Assembly: GCF_023952475.1 (NCBI RefSeq)
Contig: NZ_JALHRX010000008.1
Location: forward strand, 62,001 to 126,000
DNA from: Cupriavidus sp. WGlv3
Lineage (GTDB): Bacteria > Pseudomonadota > Gammaproteobacteria > Burkholderiales > Burkholderiaceae
Length of the DNA stretch: 64,000 nt
Direction: 5' to 3'
In this document: in pieces, positions 1 through 8,615 of the stretch
Layout of the letters: each line of letters opens with the position of its first letter
Position numbering within the stretch: position 1 is the stretch's first letter
The notes under the pieces: generated by a model
The model's database searches: none
What the model was told of the DNA's origin: nothing
The model's input: only the letters and a program-made list of their open reading frames with translations
Translations under genes and position numbers: made by a program

Positions 1-72
1 CGCATGCCGGTGTGACGGCGCTGCCTCAATACGCCGAGCTGGAGGGCATCCGCGGTCACGTCCTCTTAAATC

Positions 73-152
73 TGCACAATAGTGCTTGCGGAAAATCTGA
101 CGGATGAACTATAGTGCGTTCAAGCCAGATACCCGTTGATGCACGATAGTGC
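73..152 (+). promoter_or_regulatory. Promoter and three operator-like boxes of the box operon
   Basis: Three similar 13-mers occur upstream of boxC: TGCACAATAGTGC at 73-85, TGAACTATAGTGC at 105-117 and TGCACGATAGTGC at 140-152. All approach the palindrome TGCACTATAGTGCA, and their starts are 32 and 35 bp apart, about three helical turns. A sigma70-like promoter fits between them: TTGCGG at 86-91 and TATAGT at 110-115, spacer 18. Box 2 covers the -10 and box 3 lies just before the ribosome binding site, which suggests repression. BoxR/BzdR-type regulators of benzoyl-CoA pathways recognise TGCA-containing sites, so a BoxR-like repressor is the likely ligand; that is an inference. Bases 1-72 hold no gene I can support. 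Confidence 0.6.
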
Positions 153-175
153 AGTTTCGCAGAGGAGACCCCGCC

Positions 176-1834
176 GTGACCACCGCCCCCCGCGTCGACT
201 ACCAGACCGATCCCTCCCAATACAAGCACCTGAAGCTGGCCTTCGACGGTCCCGTCGCCACGCTGGCAGTGGATATCGACGAGAACGCCGGCCTGCGCCC
301 TGGCTACAAGCTCAAGCTCAACAGCTACGACCTCGGCGTCGACATCGAGCTGAACGACGCGCTCAACCGCATCCGCTTCGAGCATCCGGAAGTGCGCACC
401 GTGGTCCTCACCAGCGGCAAGGACAAGGTGTTCTGCTCCGGCGCCAATATCTTCATGCTCGGCGTCAGCAGCCATGCGTGGAAGGTCAATTTCTGCAAGT
501 TCACCAACGAGACCCGCAACGGCATCGAGGATTCCTCGGCGCACAGCGGCCTGAAGTTCCTGGCCGCGGTCAACGGCGCCTGCGCCGGCGGCGGCTATGA
601 ACTCGCGCTGGCCTGCGACGAGATCCTGCTGGTGGACGACCGCTCTTCCGCGGTGAGCCTGCCGGAAGTGCCGCTGCTGGGCGTGCTGCCGGGCACCGGC
701 GGCCTGACCCGCGTGACCGACAAGCGCCATGTGCGCCATGACCTCGCCGATATCTTCTGCACCACCACCGAAGGCGTGCGCGGCCAGCGCGCCAAGGACT
801 GGCGCCTGGTCGACGATATCGCCAAGCCCGCGGTGTTTGCGCAGAAGGTGCGGGAACGCGCGCTGGCCTTGGCCGCTCAGAGCGACCGCCCGGCCGAGGC
901 GCAAGGCGTGTCGCTCGCGCCGATCGAGCGCGTGATCGAAGCGGATGCGCTCCGCTATGCGCACGTCACGGTCGAAATCGACCGGGCGGGGCGCACCGCC
1001 ACCTTCACGGTGAAGGCGCCGACGGGCGCGCAGCCGCAGAGCATCGACGACATCGTGCAGGCCGGCGCCGGCTGGTACCCGCTGCAACTGGCGCGCGAGC
1101 TGGAAGACGCGATCCTGTCGATGCGCACCAACGAGCTCGACATCGGCACCTGGCTGATCAAGACCAGCGGCGACGCCGCCGCGGTGCTGGCCAACGACGC
1201 CACCCTGCTGGCGCACCAGGATCACTGGCTGGTGCGCGAGACCATCGGCCTGCTGCGCCGCACGCTGAGCCGGCTGGACGTGTCGTCGCGCAGCCTGTTC
1301 GCGTTGATCGAGCCGGACTCGTGCTTTGCCGGCACCTTCCTGGAACTGGCGCTGGCGTGCGACCGCAGCTACCACCTGGCGCTGCCCGACGACGAGGCGC
1401 GCGCGCCGAAGATTACCGTGGCCGACGTCAACTTCGGCCTGTACCCGATGGCCACCGGCCAGAGCCGCCTGGGCCGCCGCTTCTACGACGAGCAGCCCGC
1501 GCTGGATGCGGTGCGCGCCCGCGCCGGCCAGCCGCTCGATGCCGACGCCGCCTATGCGCTGGGGCTGGTCACCGCCAACCCGGACGATATCGACTGGACC
1601 GACGAAGTCCGCATCGCGCTGGAAGAGCGCGTGGCGATGTCGCCCGACGCGCTCACCGGCATGGAAGCCAACCTGCGCTTCAACGGTCAGGAAAACATGT
1701 TCACGCGCATCTTCGGTCGCCTGACCGCGTGGCAGAACTGGATCTTCCAGCGCCCCAACGCGGTCGGCGACAAGGGCGCGCTCAAGGTCTACGGCAAGGG
1801 CGACAAGGCCGCCTTCGACTGGAACCGCGTCTGA
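176..1834 (+). CDS. boxC: Benzoyl-CoA-dihydrodiol lyase BoxC
   Basis: BoxC opens the ring of 2,3-epoxybenzoyl-CoA by hydrolytic C-C cleavage to 3,4-dehydroadipyl-CoA semialdehyde and formate, in the cytoplasm. The 552-residue protein is a double-length crotonase-fold enzyme. FCSGANI (about 86-92) and AVNGACAGGGYELALACDE (about 131-149) form the CoA and oxyanion-hole region, and a second crotonase-like segment (AGTFLELALACDR) lies in the C-terminal half. I place the start at GTG 176, behind AGAGGAGA at 161-168; an in-frame GTG at 149 lacks a binding site and lies inside the third operator box. It is the first gene of boxC-boxB-boxA, 47 bp before boxB. Confidence 0.95.
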   Translation: MTTAPRVDYQTDPSQYKHLKLAFDGPVATLAVDIDENAGLRPGYKLKLNSYDLGVDIELNDALNRIRFEHPEVRTVVLTSGKDKVFCSGANIFMLGVSSHAWKVNFCKFTNETRNGIEDSSAHSGLKFLAAVNGACAGGGYELALACDEILLVDDRSSAVSLPEVPLLGVLPGTGGLTRVTDKRHVRHDLADIFCTTTEGVRGQRAKDWRLVDDIAKPAVFAQKVRERALALAAQSDRPAEAQGVSLAPIERVIEADALRYAHVTVEIDRAGRTATFTVKAPTGAQPQSIDDIVQAGAGWYPLQLARELEDAILSMRTNELDIGTWLIKTSGDAAAVLANDATLLAHQDHWLVRETIGLLRRTLSRLDVSSRSLFALIEPDSCFAGTFLELALACDRSYHLALPDDEARAPKITVADVNFGLYPMATGQSRLGRRFYDEQPALDAVRARAGQPLDADAAYALGLVTANPDDIDWTDEVRIALEERVAMSPDALTGMEANLRFNGQENMFTRIFGRLTAWQNWIFQRPNAVGDKGALKVYGKGDKAAFDWNRV

Positions 1835-1881
1835 TCCGCACCGCACCCGAACGACAACCGAATCGTCCCGAAGGAGACACC

Positions 1882-3309
1882 ATGTCCGGCATCAACTACA
1901 GCGACAAGATCCCCAACAACGTCAACCTCAGCGAAGACCGCACCTTGCAGCGCGCGCTCGAGCAATGGCAGCCCAACTACCTGAGCTGGTGGAACGACAT
2001 GGGCCCGGAGGGTTCGCACCAGCACGATATCTACCTGCGCACCGCGATCAGCGTCGATCCGCAGGGCTGGGCCCACTTCGGCCACGTCAAGATGCCGGAC
2101 TACCGCTGGGGCATCTTCCTGAACCCGGCCGAGGCCAACCGCAAGATCCACTTCGGCGACCACAAGGGCGAGGACGCGTGGCAGGACGTGCCGGGCGAGT
2201 ACCGCGCCAACCTGCGCCGCATCATCGTGACGCAGGGCGACACCGAGCCGGCGTCGGTCGAGCAGCAGCGCCACCTTGGCCTGACCGCGCCCAGCATGTA
2301 TGACCTGCGCAACCTGTTCCAGGTGAACGTGGAAGAGGGCCGCCACCTGTGGGCCATGGTCTACCTGCTGCACAAGTACTTCGGTCGCGACGGCCGCGAA
2401 GAAGGCGAGGCGCTGCTCGAGCGCCGCAGCGGCCAGCAGGACAACCCGCGCATCCTGCAGGCGTTCAACGAGCAGACGCCCGACTGGCTGTCGTTCTTCA
2501 TGTTTACCTACTTCACCGACCGCGACGGCAAGTTCCAGCTGTGCGCGCTGGCCGAAAGCGCGTTCGACCCGCTGGCACGGACCACCAAGTTCATGCTGAC
2601 CGAGGAAGCGCACCACATGTTCGTCGGCGAGAGCGGCGTATCGCGCGTGATCCAGCGCACCTGCCAGGTGATGAACGAACTGAAGACCGACGATCCTGCA
2701 AAGCTGCGCGCCGCCGGCGTGATCGACCTGCCGACGCTGCAGCGCTACCTGAATTTCCACTACAGCGTGACCATCGACCTGTTCGGTGCCGACGAGTCCA
2801 GCAACGCCGCCACCTTCTACAGCACCGGCCTGAAGGGCCGCTACGAAGAAGGCAAGCGCATGGACGACCACGTGCTGAAGGGCCAGACCTACCGCATTCT
2901 GCAGGCGCACAACGGTCAGCTGACCGAGAAGGAAGTGCCGATGCTCAACGCGCTCAACGAAGTGCTGCGCGACGACTACATCAAGGACAGCATGGGCGGC
3001 GTGGAGCGCTGGAACAAGGTGATCGAGAAGGCCGGCATCCCGTTCCGCCTGAAGGTGCCGCACAAAGCGTTCCACCGCAACATCGGCGCGCTCGCCGGGG
3101 TCAAGGTATCGCCCGACGGCCGCGTGGTCTCCGACGCGGAATGGCGCGATTTCCGCGACCAGTGGCTGCCCACCGACGGCGACCGCGCCTTCGTCGCCAG
3201 CCTGATGGGCCGCGTGGTCGAGCCCGGCAAGTTCGCCAACTGGATCGCGCCGCCGGTGATGGGTATCAACCGGCAGCCGGTGGATTTCGAGTACGTGCGG
3301 TTCAACTGA
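1882..3309 (+). CDS. boxB: Benzoyl-CoA 2,3-epoxidase oxygenase subunit BoxB
   Basis: BoxB is the diiron oxygenase that converts benzoyl-CoA to its 2,3-epoxide with electrons from BoxA. The 475-residue protein keeps the ferritin-like ligands: E152-x2-H155 (EEGRH), D213 (FTDRDG) and E241/E242 with H244/H245 (TEEAHH), plus a candidate glutamate near 122. The length is normal for the family. The start at ATG 1882 follows AAGGAGA at 1871-1877. It lies between boxC and boxA as in other box operons, and BoxC next door removes the reactive epoxide. Confidence 0.96.
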   Translation: MSGINYSDKIPNNVNLSEDRTLQRALEQWQPNYLSWWNDMGPEGSHQHDIYLRTAISVDPQGWAHFGHVKMPDYRWGIFLNPAEANRKIHFGDHKGEDAWQDVPGEYRANLRRIIVTQGDTEPASVEQQRHLGLTAPSMYDLRNLFQVNVEEGRHLWAMVYLLHKYFGRDGREEGEALLERRSGQQDNPRILQAFNEQTPDWLSFFMFTYFTDRDGKFQLCALAESAFDPLARTTKFMLTEEAHHMFVGESGVSRVIQRTCQVMNELKTDDPAKLRAAGVIDLPTLQRYLNFHYSVTIDLFGADESSNAATFYSTGLKGRYEEGKRMDDHVLKGQTYRILQAHNGQLTEKEVPMLNALNEVLRDDYIKDSMGGVERWNKVIEKAGIPFRLKVPHKAFHRNIGALAGVKVSPDGRVVSDAEWRDFRDQWLPTDGDRAFVASLMGRVVEPGKFANWIAPPVMGINRQPVDFEYVRFN

Positions 3310-3340
3310 GGCGCGAGCGTCATCAACCGCTTCTGGTTTT

Positions 3341-3368
3341 CTCCCCTCTCCCTTGCGGGAGAGGGGAG
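3341..3368. repeat. Short copy of the GC-rich palindromic repeat
   Basis: A perfect 12-bp inverted repeat, CTCCCCTCTCCC (3341-3352), a TTGC loop (3353-3356) and GGGAGAGGGGAG (3357-3368), sits in the boxB-boxA gap. The same arms recur in the larger elements at 4752-4892 and 12863-12998. In mRNA it would form a strong stem that could protect the boxCB message or set the boxB/boxA ratio; the role is an inference. It is REP-like and has no coding potential. Confidence 0.85.
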
Positions 3369-3436
3369 CGATCGCGACGGGCCTTGGCGAGCCCGAGCGC
3401 AGTGCCCGCGTTTGCCCTCTGATTCTGGAGACCGCC

Positions 3437-4717
3437 ATGGACATGGCAGAAATTCAAGTCATCAAGCAGCACCTGATCGATCCCGAGATCTGCATCCGCT
3501 GCAACACCTGCGAAGCCACCTGCCCGGTGGGCGCGATCACCCATGACTCGCGCAACTATGTGGTGGACGCCGACAAGTGCAACCTGTGCATGGCCTGCAT
3601 TTCCCCTTGTCCGACCGGCTCGATCGACAACTGGCGCGACATGCCGAAGCTGCGCGCCTATAGCGTCGACGAGCAGCTGACCTGGGACGCGCTGCCGGAC
3701 GAACTGTCGCCGGAGCAGCTCGCCGACCTGGCCCCGGGCGCCGACATGCAGTCGGCAGCGCCAGCGCTGCCCGTGGCATCGCCGCTGGCCGGCACCGCCG
3801 AGGAAGCCTTCAACAGTGCCCGCTACGGCGCCACCGTGCCGCCGTGGTCCGCGGCGCATGCCTATACCAACCTTTATGGCGCCAAGGCGCCCACCAAGAC
3901 CATCACCGCCACCGTCACCGGCAACGTGCGCGTGACGGAGGTTGGCCGCGAATACGATACCCACCACATCGTGCTGGACTTCGGCGCGACGCCGTTCCCG
4001 GTGCTGGAAGGCCAGTCCATCGGCATCGTCCCGCCCGGCACCGATGAGCGCGGCCGGCCGCACCACGCGCGCCAGTACTCGGTCGCCAGTCCGCGCAACG
4101 GCGAGCGGCCGGGCTACAACAACCTGTCGCTGACCATCAAGCGCGTGCTGGAGGACCACGACGGCATTCCCGTGCGCGGCGTGGGATCCAACTACATGTG
4201 CGACCTGAAGGTCGGCGACAAGGTGGAAGTGATCGGCCCGTTCGGCGCCAGCTTCCTGATGCCAAACCATCCGCGCTCGAACATCGTGATGATCTGCACG
4301 GGCACCGGCAGCGCGCCGATGCGGGCGATGACCGAATGGCGCCGGCGGCTGCGCAAGGCCGGCAAGTTCGACGGCGGCAAGCTGATGCTGTTCTTCGGCG
4401 CGCGCAGCAAGGAAGACCTGCCGTACTTCGGGCCACTGCAGAACCTGCCCAAGGATTTCATCGACATCAACCTCGCGTTCTCGCGCACGCCGGGCCAGCC
4501 GAAGCGCTATGTGCAGGACCTGATGCGCGAACGCGCGGCGGACCTGGCGGCGCTGCTGGCATCACCGGATACGTACTTCTATGTCTGCGGGCTGAAGAGC
4601 ATGGAAGAGGGCGTGGTGCTGGCCTTGCGCGATGTGGCGCAGCAGGCGGGATTGAACTGGGAGTCGCTGGCTGAAGGGCTGAAGCGGGAAGGGCGGCTGC
4701 ATCTGGAGACGTACTGA
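3437..4717 (+). CDS. boxA: Benzoyl-CoA epoxidase reductase subunit BoxA
   Basis: BoxA is the flavin and iron-sulfur reductase that passes NADPH electrons to BoxB. The 426-residue protein starts with two ferredoxin motifs: C19-x2-C22-x2-C25-x3-C29-P and C48-x2-C51-x2-C54-x3-C58-P, for two [4Fe-4S] clusters. A ferredoxin-NADP reductase-like part follows, with the FAD motif [12 protein letters not shown] and the nucleotide motif [14 protein letters not shown] take ATG 3437 as start because CTGGAGA precedes it; an ATG two codons later is possible. It ends the box operon, and a long palindromic element separates it from convergent paaX. Confidence 0.95.
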   Translation: MDMAEIQVIKQHLIDPEICIRCNTCEATCPVGAITHDSRNYVVDADKCNLCMACISPCPTGSIDNWRDMPKLRAYSVDEQLTWDALPDELSPEQLADLAPGADMQSAAPALPVASPLAGTAEEAFNSARYGATVPPWSAAHAYTNLYGAKAPTKTITATVTGNVRVTEVGREYDTHHIVLDFGATPFPVLEGQSIGIVPPGTDERGRPHHARQYSVASPRNGERPGYNNLSLTIKRVLEDHDGIPVRGVGSNYMCDLKVGDKVEVIGPFGASFLMPNHPRSNIVMICTGTGSAPMRAMTEWRRRLRKAGKFDGGKLMLFFGARSKEDLPYFGPLQNLPKDFIDINLAFSRTPGQPKRYVQDLMRERAADLAALLASPDTYFYVCGLKSMEEGVVLALRDVAQQAGLNWESLAEGLKREGRLHLETY

Positions 4718-4751
4718 AGGCGAGGCGCCGCAGATAGCGCCATCGCCGCTC

Positions 4752-4892
4752 GCAAAGGCTCCCCTCGCCCGCTTGCGGGAGAGGGGTGGGGGAGAGGGCA
4801 GGAGCTTCCACGAAGTGAACCGGCATCATGCTTGCCACACGCCGGCCCTCTCCCCCGGCCCCTCTCCCGCGCGCGGGAGAGGGGAGCAAACC
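4752..4892. repeat. Long composite palindromic repeat (BIME-like), copy A
   Basis: Two arms of about 40 bp, each itself a CTCCCCT...GGGAGAGGGG hairpin followed by a GGGGGAGAGGGC tract, face each other around a middle of about 45 bp, so the whole element can fold into one long imperfect cruciform. It fills the gap between convergent boxA and paaX. Copy B at 12863-12998 shares both arms and part of the middle (CCACACGCCGGCCCTCTCCC). The layout resembles paired REP elements. Termination of both converging transcripts is a plausible role but is not shown. Confidence 0.85.
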
Positions 4893-4910
4893 GGCGCCTT
4901 TCGCGGGATG

Positions 4911-5834
4911 TCAGGCATGCTTGAACCGCTTGCGCAATTCGTTGGACGCATCGGCCAACCTGCCCTCCGCCACCTCCACCACCTCATGCAGGTACTTCTC
5001 GCTCGCCTCCAGCAACGCCCCATACATCCCGCTGCACATCCCCCGCGCCGTCCGCCCCGGCCAGTCCTGCGGCAGCAGCGCCTCCGGCAGGTTCGGGTCG
5101 CGCAGCAGCACGCGCCGGTATTCATGGACCAGCAGCGTCCGGACAAAGAAGGCATCCACCGGCGGCAAGCCCGCCGCTTCGTCCGCCAGCGGTGAAAACC
5201 GCCGCAGCAGCGCCTGCCACGCGTGCGCCACGTCGCCCAGCTTGAAGGTCTGGTGCATCAGCGCCTGCAGCGGGCGCAGCGAGAAGGCTTCAAGACTGCT
5301 CGCCTCCATCACGGCCACATACTCCTGCGCGCGTGCCGCCTGGATGATCTCGCGCAGCGAGGCCAGGTCGGCGTTGGGGTGCGCCAGCACGCCCGGCGCG
5401 ATCGCACCGAAGCCTTCCCACAGCAATTCGCGCTTCAGCTTCTGCCGGATGGTGGCGCGTACGTCACCGCGCACCAGAACCATGGTCCAGCGGCCGTCCC
5501 AGGCAGGCGCATCGCCCGCATAAATGCGCTTGCCGGCGTGCAGCATGCGCTGCAGGCCGGCCTCCGACAGCCCATAGTAGCTGCGCCGCCCGATCCGGGT
5601 CGCGGCCAGCCAGTCGTCCGCGGCAAGGCGGAAAGTGGCCGTCCGCACCAGCCTGTCATTGATGCCGAACGGCGCCGCGAGGCGGATCAGGCTGCCCAGC
5701 CAGATCGCCTGTGGCTGCGGCGCCACCACATCGCCGAACAGCGTCGACAGCATGGCATTGGCCCCGAGCTTCAGGCCGCGTGCCAGCCGGGCAATGCGCG
5801 GGGAGGGCAGTTCCGGAGCCGGGGAAAGCGCCAT
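4911..5834 (-). CDS. paaX: Phenylacetate-pathway repressor PaaX
   Basis: PaaX is the phenylacetyl-CoA-responsive repressor of paa genes. The 307-residue product has an N-terminal winged-helix part (SPRIARLARGLKLGANAML onward, about 8-90), then a middle domain (DGRWTMVLVRGD) and a long helical C-terminal effector domain ending in FKHA, as in PaaX proteins. I choose ATG 5834 because GAGGACC lies just upstream; an upstream non-ATG extension of 15 codons would enter the promoter region. It is transcribed away from paaA, so both genes share the 139-bp region that holds the inverted repeat at 5849-5889. Confidence 0.93.
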   Translation of the reverse strand: MALSPAPELPSPRIARLARGLKLGANAMLSTLFGDVVAPQPQAIWLGSLIRLAAPFGINDRLVRTATFRLAADDWLAATRIGRRSYYGLSEAGLQRMLHAGKRIYAGDAPAWDGRWTMVLVRGDVRATIRQKLKRELLWEGFGAIAPGVLAHPNADLASLREIIQAARAQEYVAVMEASSLEAFSLRPLQALMHQTFKLGDVAHAWQALLRRFSPLADEAAGLPPVDAFFVRTLLVHEYRRVLLRDPNLPEALLPQDWPGRTARGMCSGMYGALLEASEKYLHEVVEVAEGRLADASNELRKRFKHA

Positions 5835-5848
5835 GATGGTCCTCGAAA

Positions 5849-5889
5849 GTGATACACATTCGTCGATTGCTTGAATCAAATTGTATCAC
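5849..5889. promoter_or_regulatory. Inverted repeat GTGATACA-N25-TGTATCAC, candidate PaaX operator
   Basis: GTGATACA at 5849-5856 and its exact reverse complement TGTATCAC at 5882-5889 flank 25 bp in the paaX-paaA intergenic region. The left arm lies 15 bp upstream of the paaX start codon. PaaX operators in other bacteria are imperfect palindromes containing TGAT/ATCA, so this is the best candidate for autoregulated PaaX binding. Assignment is by position and motif resemblance only. Confidence 0.5.
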
Positions 5890-5913
5890 TACCATCCATT
5901 GCAACTGACGAAC

Positions 5914-5927
5914 TTGATGCAAATCAA
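5914..5927. promoter_or_regulatory. Perfect FNR/ANR-type box TTGAT-N4-ATCAA upstream of paaA
   Basis: The sequence TTGATGCAAATCAA matches the FNR/ANR/DNR consensus TTGATNNNNATCAA at every defined position, and one more base pair on each side (C5913/G5928) extends the dyad. It lies 47 bp before the paaA start codon and just downstream of the PaaX-like repeat. A TTATAA hexamer at 5955-5960 could be the -10, which puts the box centre roughly 40-47 bp upstream of transcription, near the class II activator position. Oxygen-linked control of paa is an inference. Confidence 0.6.
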
Positions 5928-5973
5928 GCGCCCGTCAAGCTTCAGACAAGGCCCTTATAAAAGCGGAGCAGGC

Positions 5974-6972
5974 ATGTACGCACAGCTGGTGGAGACAGGA
6001 GCAACAAGGCTCCGCGCGATGGAAGAGATGGACCCGCAGGAGCGCGCGTTCCAGTCCCGCGTGGATGACGGCATCAAGATCGAGGCCAAGGACTGGATGC
6101 CCGAGGCCTACCGCAAGACCCTGGTCCGCCAGATCTCCCAGCATGCGCATTCGGAGATCGTCGGCCAGCTGCCTGAAGGCAACTGGGTCACCCGTGCCCC
6201 CACGCTGGAGCGCAAGGCGGTGCTGCTGGCCAAGATCCAGGACGAAGCCGGCCACGGCCTGTACCTGTACAGCGCCGCCGAAACGCTGGGCGTGTCGCGC
6301 GACCAGATGCTGGGCGACCTGCATTCGGGCAAGGCCAAGTATTCCAGCATCTTCAACTACCCCACGCTGTCCTGGGCCGACATCGGCATGATCGGCTGGC
6401 TGGTCGATGGCTCGGCCATCATCAACCAGGTGCCGCTGTGCCGCTGCTCGTACGGCCCGTATGCGCGCGCCATGGTGCGCGTGTGCAAGGAAGAGTCGTT
6501 CCACCAGCGCCAGGGCTACGACATCCTGCTCAAGCTGTGCAACGGCACACCCGGGCAGAAGCAGATGGCGCAGGATGCGCTCAACCGCTGGTGGTGGCCC
6601 GCGCTGATGATGTTCGGCCCGTCCGACGGCGATTCGCCCAACAGCGCGCAGTCGATGCAATGGCGCATCAAGCTGTTCTCCAACGACGAACTGCGCCAGA
6701 AGATGGTCGACCAGACCGTGCCGCAGGCCGAATACCTGGGCCTGACCATCCCTGACCCGAAGCTGAAGTGGAACGAGGAGCGCGGCCACTATGACTTCGG
6801 CGAGATCGACTGGTCCGAGTTCTACAACGTGATCCAGGGCAACGGCCCGTGCAACCGCGAGCGCCTGCGCACCCGCGTCAAGGCCTGGGACGACGGCGCA
6901 TGGTTCCGCAACGCGCTGGTGGCCCACGCCGACAAGCAGGCCGGCAGGCAGGCGCAGCAAGCCGCCGCCTGA
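5974..6972 (+). CDS. paaA: Phenylacetyl-CoA 1,2-epoxidase catalytic subunit PaaA
   Basis: PaaA is the diiron subunit of the PaaABC(D)E multicomponent monooxygenase that makes ring-1,2-epoxyphenylacetyl-CoA. The 332-residue sequence closely follows the known family through [16 protein letters not shown] and [15 protein letters not shown]. Diiron motifs are E91-x2-H94 (DEAGH) and E174-x2-H177 (EESFH). ATG 5974 is preferred; ATG 6019 is a possible shorter start, because the first 20 residues are poorly conserved. It leads paaABCDE-paaN-paaK behind the FNR-type box. Confidence 0.96.
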   Translation: MYAQLVETGATRLRAMEEMDPQERAFQSRVDDGIKIEAKDWMPEAYRKTLVRQISQHAHSEIVGQLPEGNWVTRAPTLERKAVLLAKIQDEAGHGLYLYSAAETLGVSRDQMLGDLHSGKAKYSSIFNYPTLSWADIGMIGWLVDGSAIINQVPLCRCSYGPYARAMVRVCKEESFHQRQGYDILLKLCNGTPGQKQMAQDALNRWWWPALMMFGPSDGDSPNSAQSMQWRIKLFSNDELRQKMVDQTVPQAEYLGLTIPDPKLKWNEERGHYDFGEIDWSEFYNVIQGNGPCNRERLRTRVKAWDDGAWFRNALVAHADKQAGRQAQQAAA

Positions 6973-7029
6973 CCCATGCGGCGCAGCGCGCCGCTCCCTA
7001 CATCGCATCGCTTGACACAGGAGGTTGCC

Positions 7030-7311
7030 ATGAAAGAGTGGCCGCTTTGGGAGATCTTTATCCGCAGCCAGCACGGCCTGGCCCACAAGCACGTGGGCAG
7101 CCTGCACGCGCCGGACGGCGAAATGGCGATCAACAACGCCCGCGACGTCTACACGCGCCGCAACGAGGGCGTCAGCGTCTGGGTGGTCAGGGCCAGCGAC
7201 GTGATCGCCAGCAGCCCCGGCGACAAGGGCCCGCTGTTCGAGCCCGCCAACAGCAAGGTCTACCGCCACCCGACGTTCTTCCCGATGCCGGAAGCGGTCA
7301 AGCACATCTGA
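7030..7311 (+). CDS. paaB: Phenylacetyl-CoA epoxidase subunit PaaB
   Basis: This small 93-residue structural subunit of the phenylacetyl-CoA epoxidase is thought to bridge PaaAC heterodimers. The sequence MKEWPLWEIFIRSQHGLAHK, the internal NARDVYTRRNEG and the PMPEAVKHI end are typical, and the length is normal. ATG 7030 follows a strong AGGAGG-type site (ACAGGAGG). It lies 57 bp after paaA and 13 bp before paaC. Confidence 0.95.
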   Translation: MKEWPLWEIFIRSQHGLAHKHVGSLHAPDGEMAINNARDVYTRRNEGVSVWVVRASDVIASSPGDKGPLFEPANSKVYRHPTFFPMPEAVKHI

Positions 7312-7324
7312 TACGGCCAGCATC

Positions 7325-8077
7325 ATGACCAACCACAAGCTCGAATATCTGCTGCGCCTCGGCGATTCCACGCTGGTGCTCGGCCAGCGCCTGTCCGAAT
7401 GGTGCGGCCGCGGCCCGGCGCTGGAAGAGGACATCGCGCTGACCAACGTCGCGCTCGACCTGGTCGGCCAGACCCGGCTGTGGCTGGGCTACGCCGCCGA
7501 AGTGGAGGGCGCCGGCCGCACCGCCGACCAGCTGGCCTTCCTGCGCGACGCGCACCAGTTCCGCAACCTGCTGCTGGTGGAACAGCCCAACGGCAGCTAT
7601 GCCGATACGCTGGCGCGCCAGTTCCTGTTCGATACGTGGCACTACTTCCAGCTCGAAGCGCTGCAGCGCTCGACCGATGCGCGCATTGGCGAAATCGCCG
7701 CCAAGTCGCTCAAGGAAGTGACCTACCACGTGCGCCGCAGCGCCGACCTGGTGGTGCGCCTGGGCGACGGCAGCGAGGAAAGCCACCGCCGCATGCAGGA
7801 TGCGTTCGACGACCTGTGGATGTTCACCGGCGAACTGTTCGAAGCCGATGCGGCCGATGCCGCGCTGGCGCGCGAAGGCGTGATTCCCGATCCCGCCACG
7901 CTGGCCGAGCCCTGGCAGCGCCATGTCGGCGAGGTACTGGAAGAAGCCACGCTTCGCGTGCCCGCCGGCCAGTGGGCGCAGAGCGGCGGCCGCCACGGCC
8001 GTCATACCGAACACCTCGGCTACCTGCTGGCCGAGATGCAGTTCCTGCAGCGCGCCTATCCCGGCGCGCAATGGTGA
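7325..8077 (+). CDS. paaC: Phenylacetyl-CoA epoxidase subunit PaaC
   Basis: PaaC is the ferritin-like structural partner of PaaA. The 250-residue protein shows the family segments LEYLLRLGDSTLVLGQRLSE at the N-terminus, RNLLLVEQPNGSYADT, and the C-terminal HTEHLGYLLAEMQFLQRAYP that docks on PaaA. Fewer metal ligands are kept than in PaaA, as is usual. The start is ATG 7325, 13 bp after paaB, and the 3' end runs up to or into the paaD start. Confidence 0.95.
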   Translation: MTNHKLEYLLRLGDSTLVLGQRLSEWCGRGPALEEDIALTNVALDLVGQTRLWLGYAAEVEGAGRTADQLAFLRDAHQFRNLLLVEQPNGSYADTLARQFLFDTWHYFQLEALQRSTDARIGEIAAKSLKEVTYHVRRSADLVVRLGDGSEESHRRMQDAFDDLWMFTGELFEADAADAALAREGVIPDPATLAEPWQRHVGEVLEEATLRVPAGQWAQSGGRHGRHTEHLGYLLAEMQFLQRAYPGAQW

Positions 8078-8082
8078 GCATC

Positions 8083-8598
8083 ATGACCGCGCAAGCGCTG
8101 GCCCGTCCCGCCGTGGCACAGGTCTGGACTTGGCTCGACACGGTGCCGGACCCCGAAATCCCGGTGATTTCGGTGGTGGACCTCGGCATCGTGCGCGACG
8201 TGGCGTGGGAAGGCGATGCCTGCGTCGTCACCATCACGCCGACGTATTCAGGCTGCACAGCCATGACCGTGATCCGCGAAGGCATCGAAAGCGCGCTCGC
8301 CGCGCGGGGCGTGGACAAGGTGCGCGTGCAGACGCAACTGGCGCCGGCCTGGACCACCGACTGGATGACCCCGCGCGGCAAGGCCAGCCTTACCGGCTAC
8401 GGCATCGCGCCGCCGGCGCAGCAGGTGATCGATATCAGCGGCATCAGCCGCAAGGCAGCGCCCGCGCTGGTGGTGTCCTGCCCGCATTGCGGCTCGCGCC
8501 ATACCCGGCTGGTCAGCCAGTTCGGCTCGACCGCGTGCAAGGCGCTGTACCGCTGCGGCGACTGCAAAGAGCCGTTCGACTACTTCAAGGCTCACTGA
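8083..8598 (+). CDS. paaD: Phenylacetate degradation protein PaaD (Fe-S maturation type)
   Basis: PaaD is a small accessory protein needed for epoxidase function, probably in iron-sulfur or metal-centre maturation of PaaE or the oxygenase. The 171-residue product has an N-terminal MIP18/DUF59 domain (VPDPEIPVISVVDLGIVRDV, then TPTYSGCTAM) and a C-terminal zinc-binding-like tail with CPHCG, STAC and CGDC. I prefer ATG 8083 because GGTGAG precedes it. ATG 8071 would add four residues and overlap paaC by 7 bp. Confidence 0.94.
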   Translation: MTAQALARPAVAQVWTWLDTVPDPEIPVISVVDLGIVRDVAWEGDACVVTITPTYSGCTAMTVIREGIESALAARGVDKVRVQTQLAPAWTTDWMTPRGKASLTGYGIAPPAQQVIDISGISRKAAPALVVSCPHCGSRHTRLVSQFGSTACKALYRCGDCKEPFDYFKAH

Positions 8599-8615
8599 GA
8601 AGGAAAGATGGGGAG

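Noticed and set aside
1..72. Possible tail or head of a gene at the left edge
   Set aside because: Short open frames exist on both strands, but none is long enough to recognise or support.
56..1846. 596-codon open frame antisense to boxC
   Set aside because: Shadow frame of a GC-rich gene: boxC has clear family motifs and a binding site, while the antisense translation is low-complexity arginine/valine/glycine sequence.
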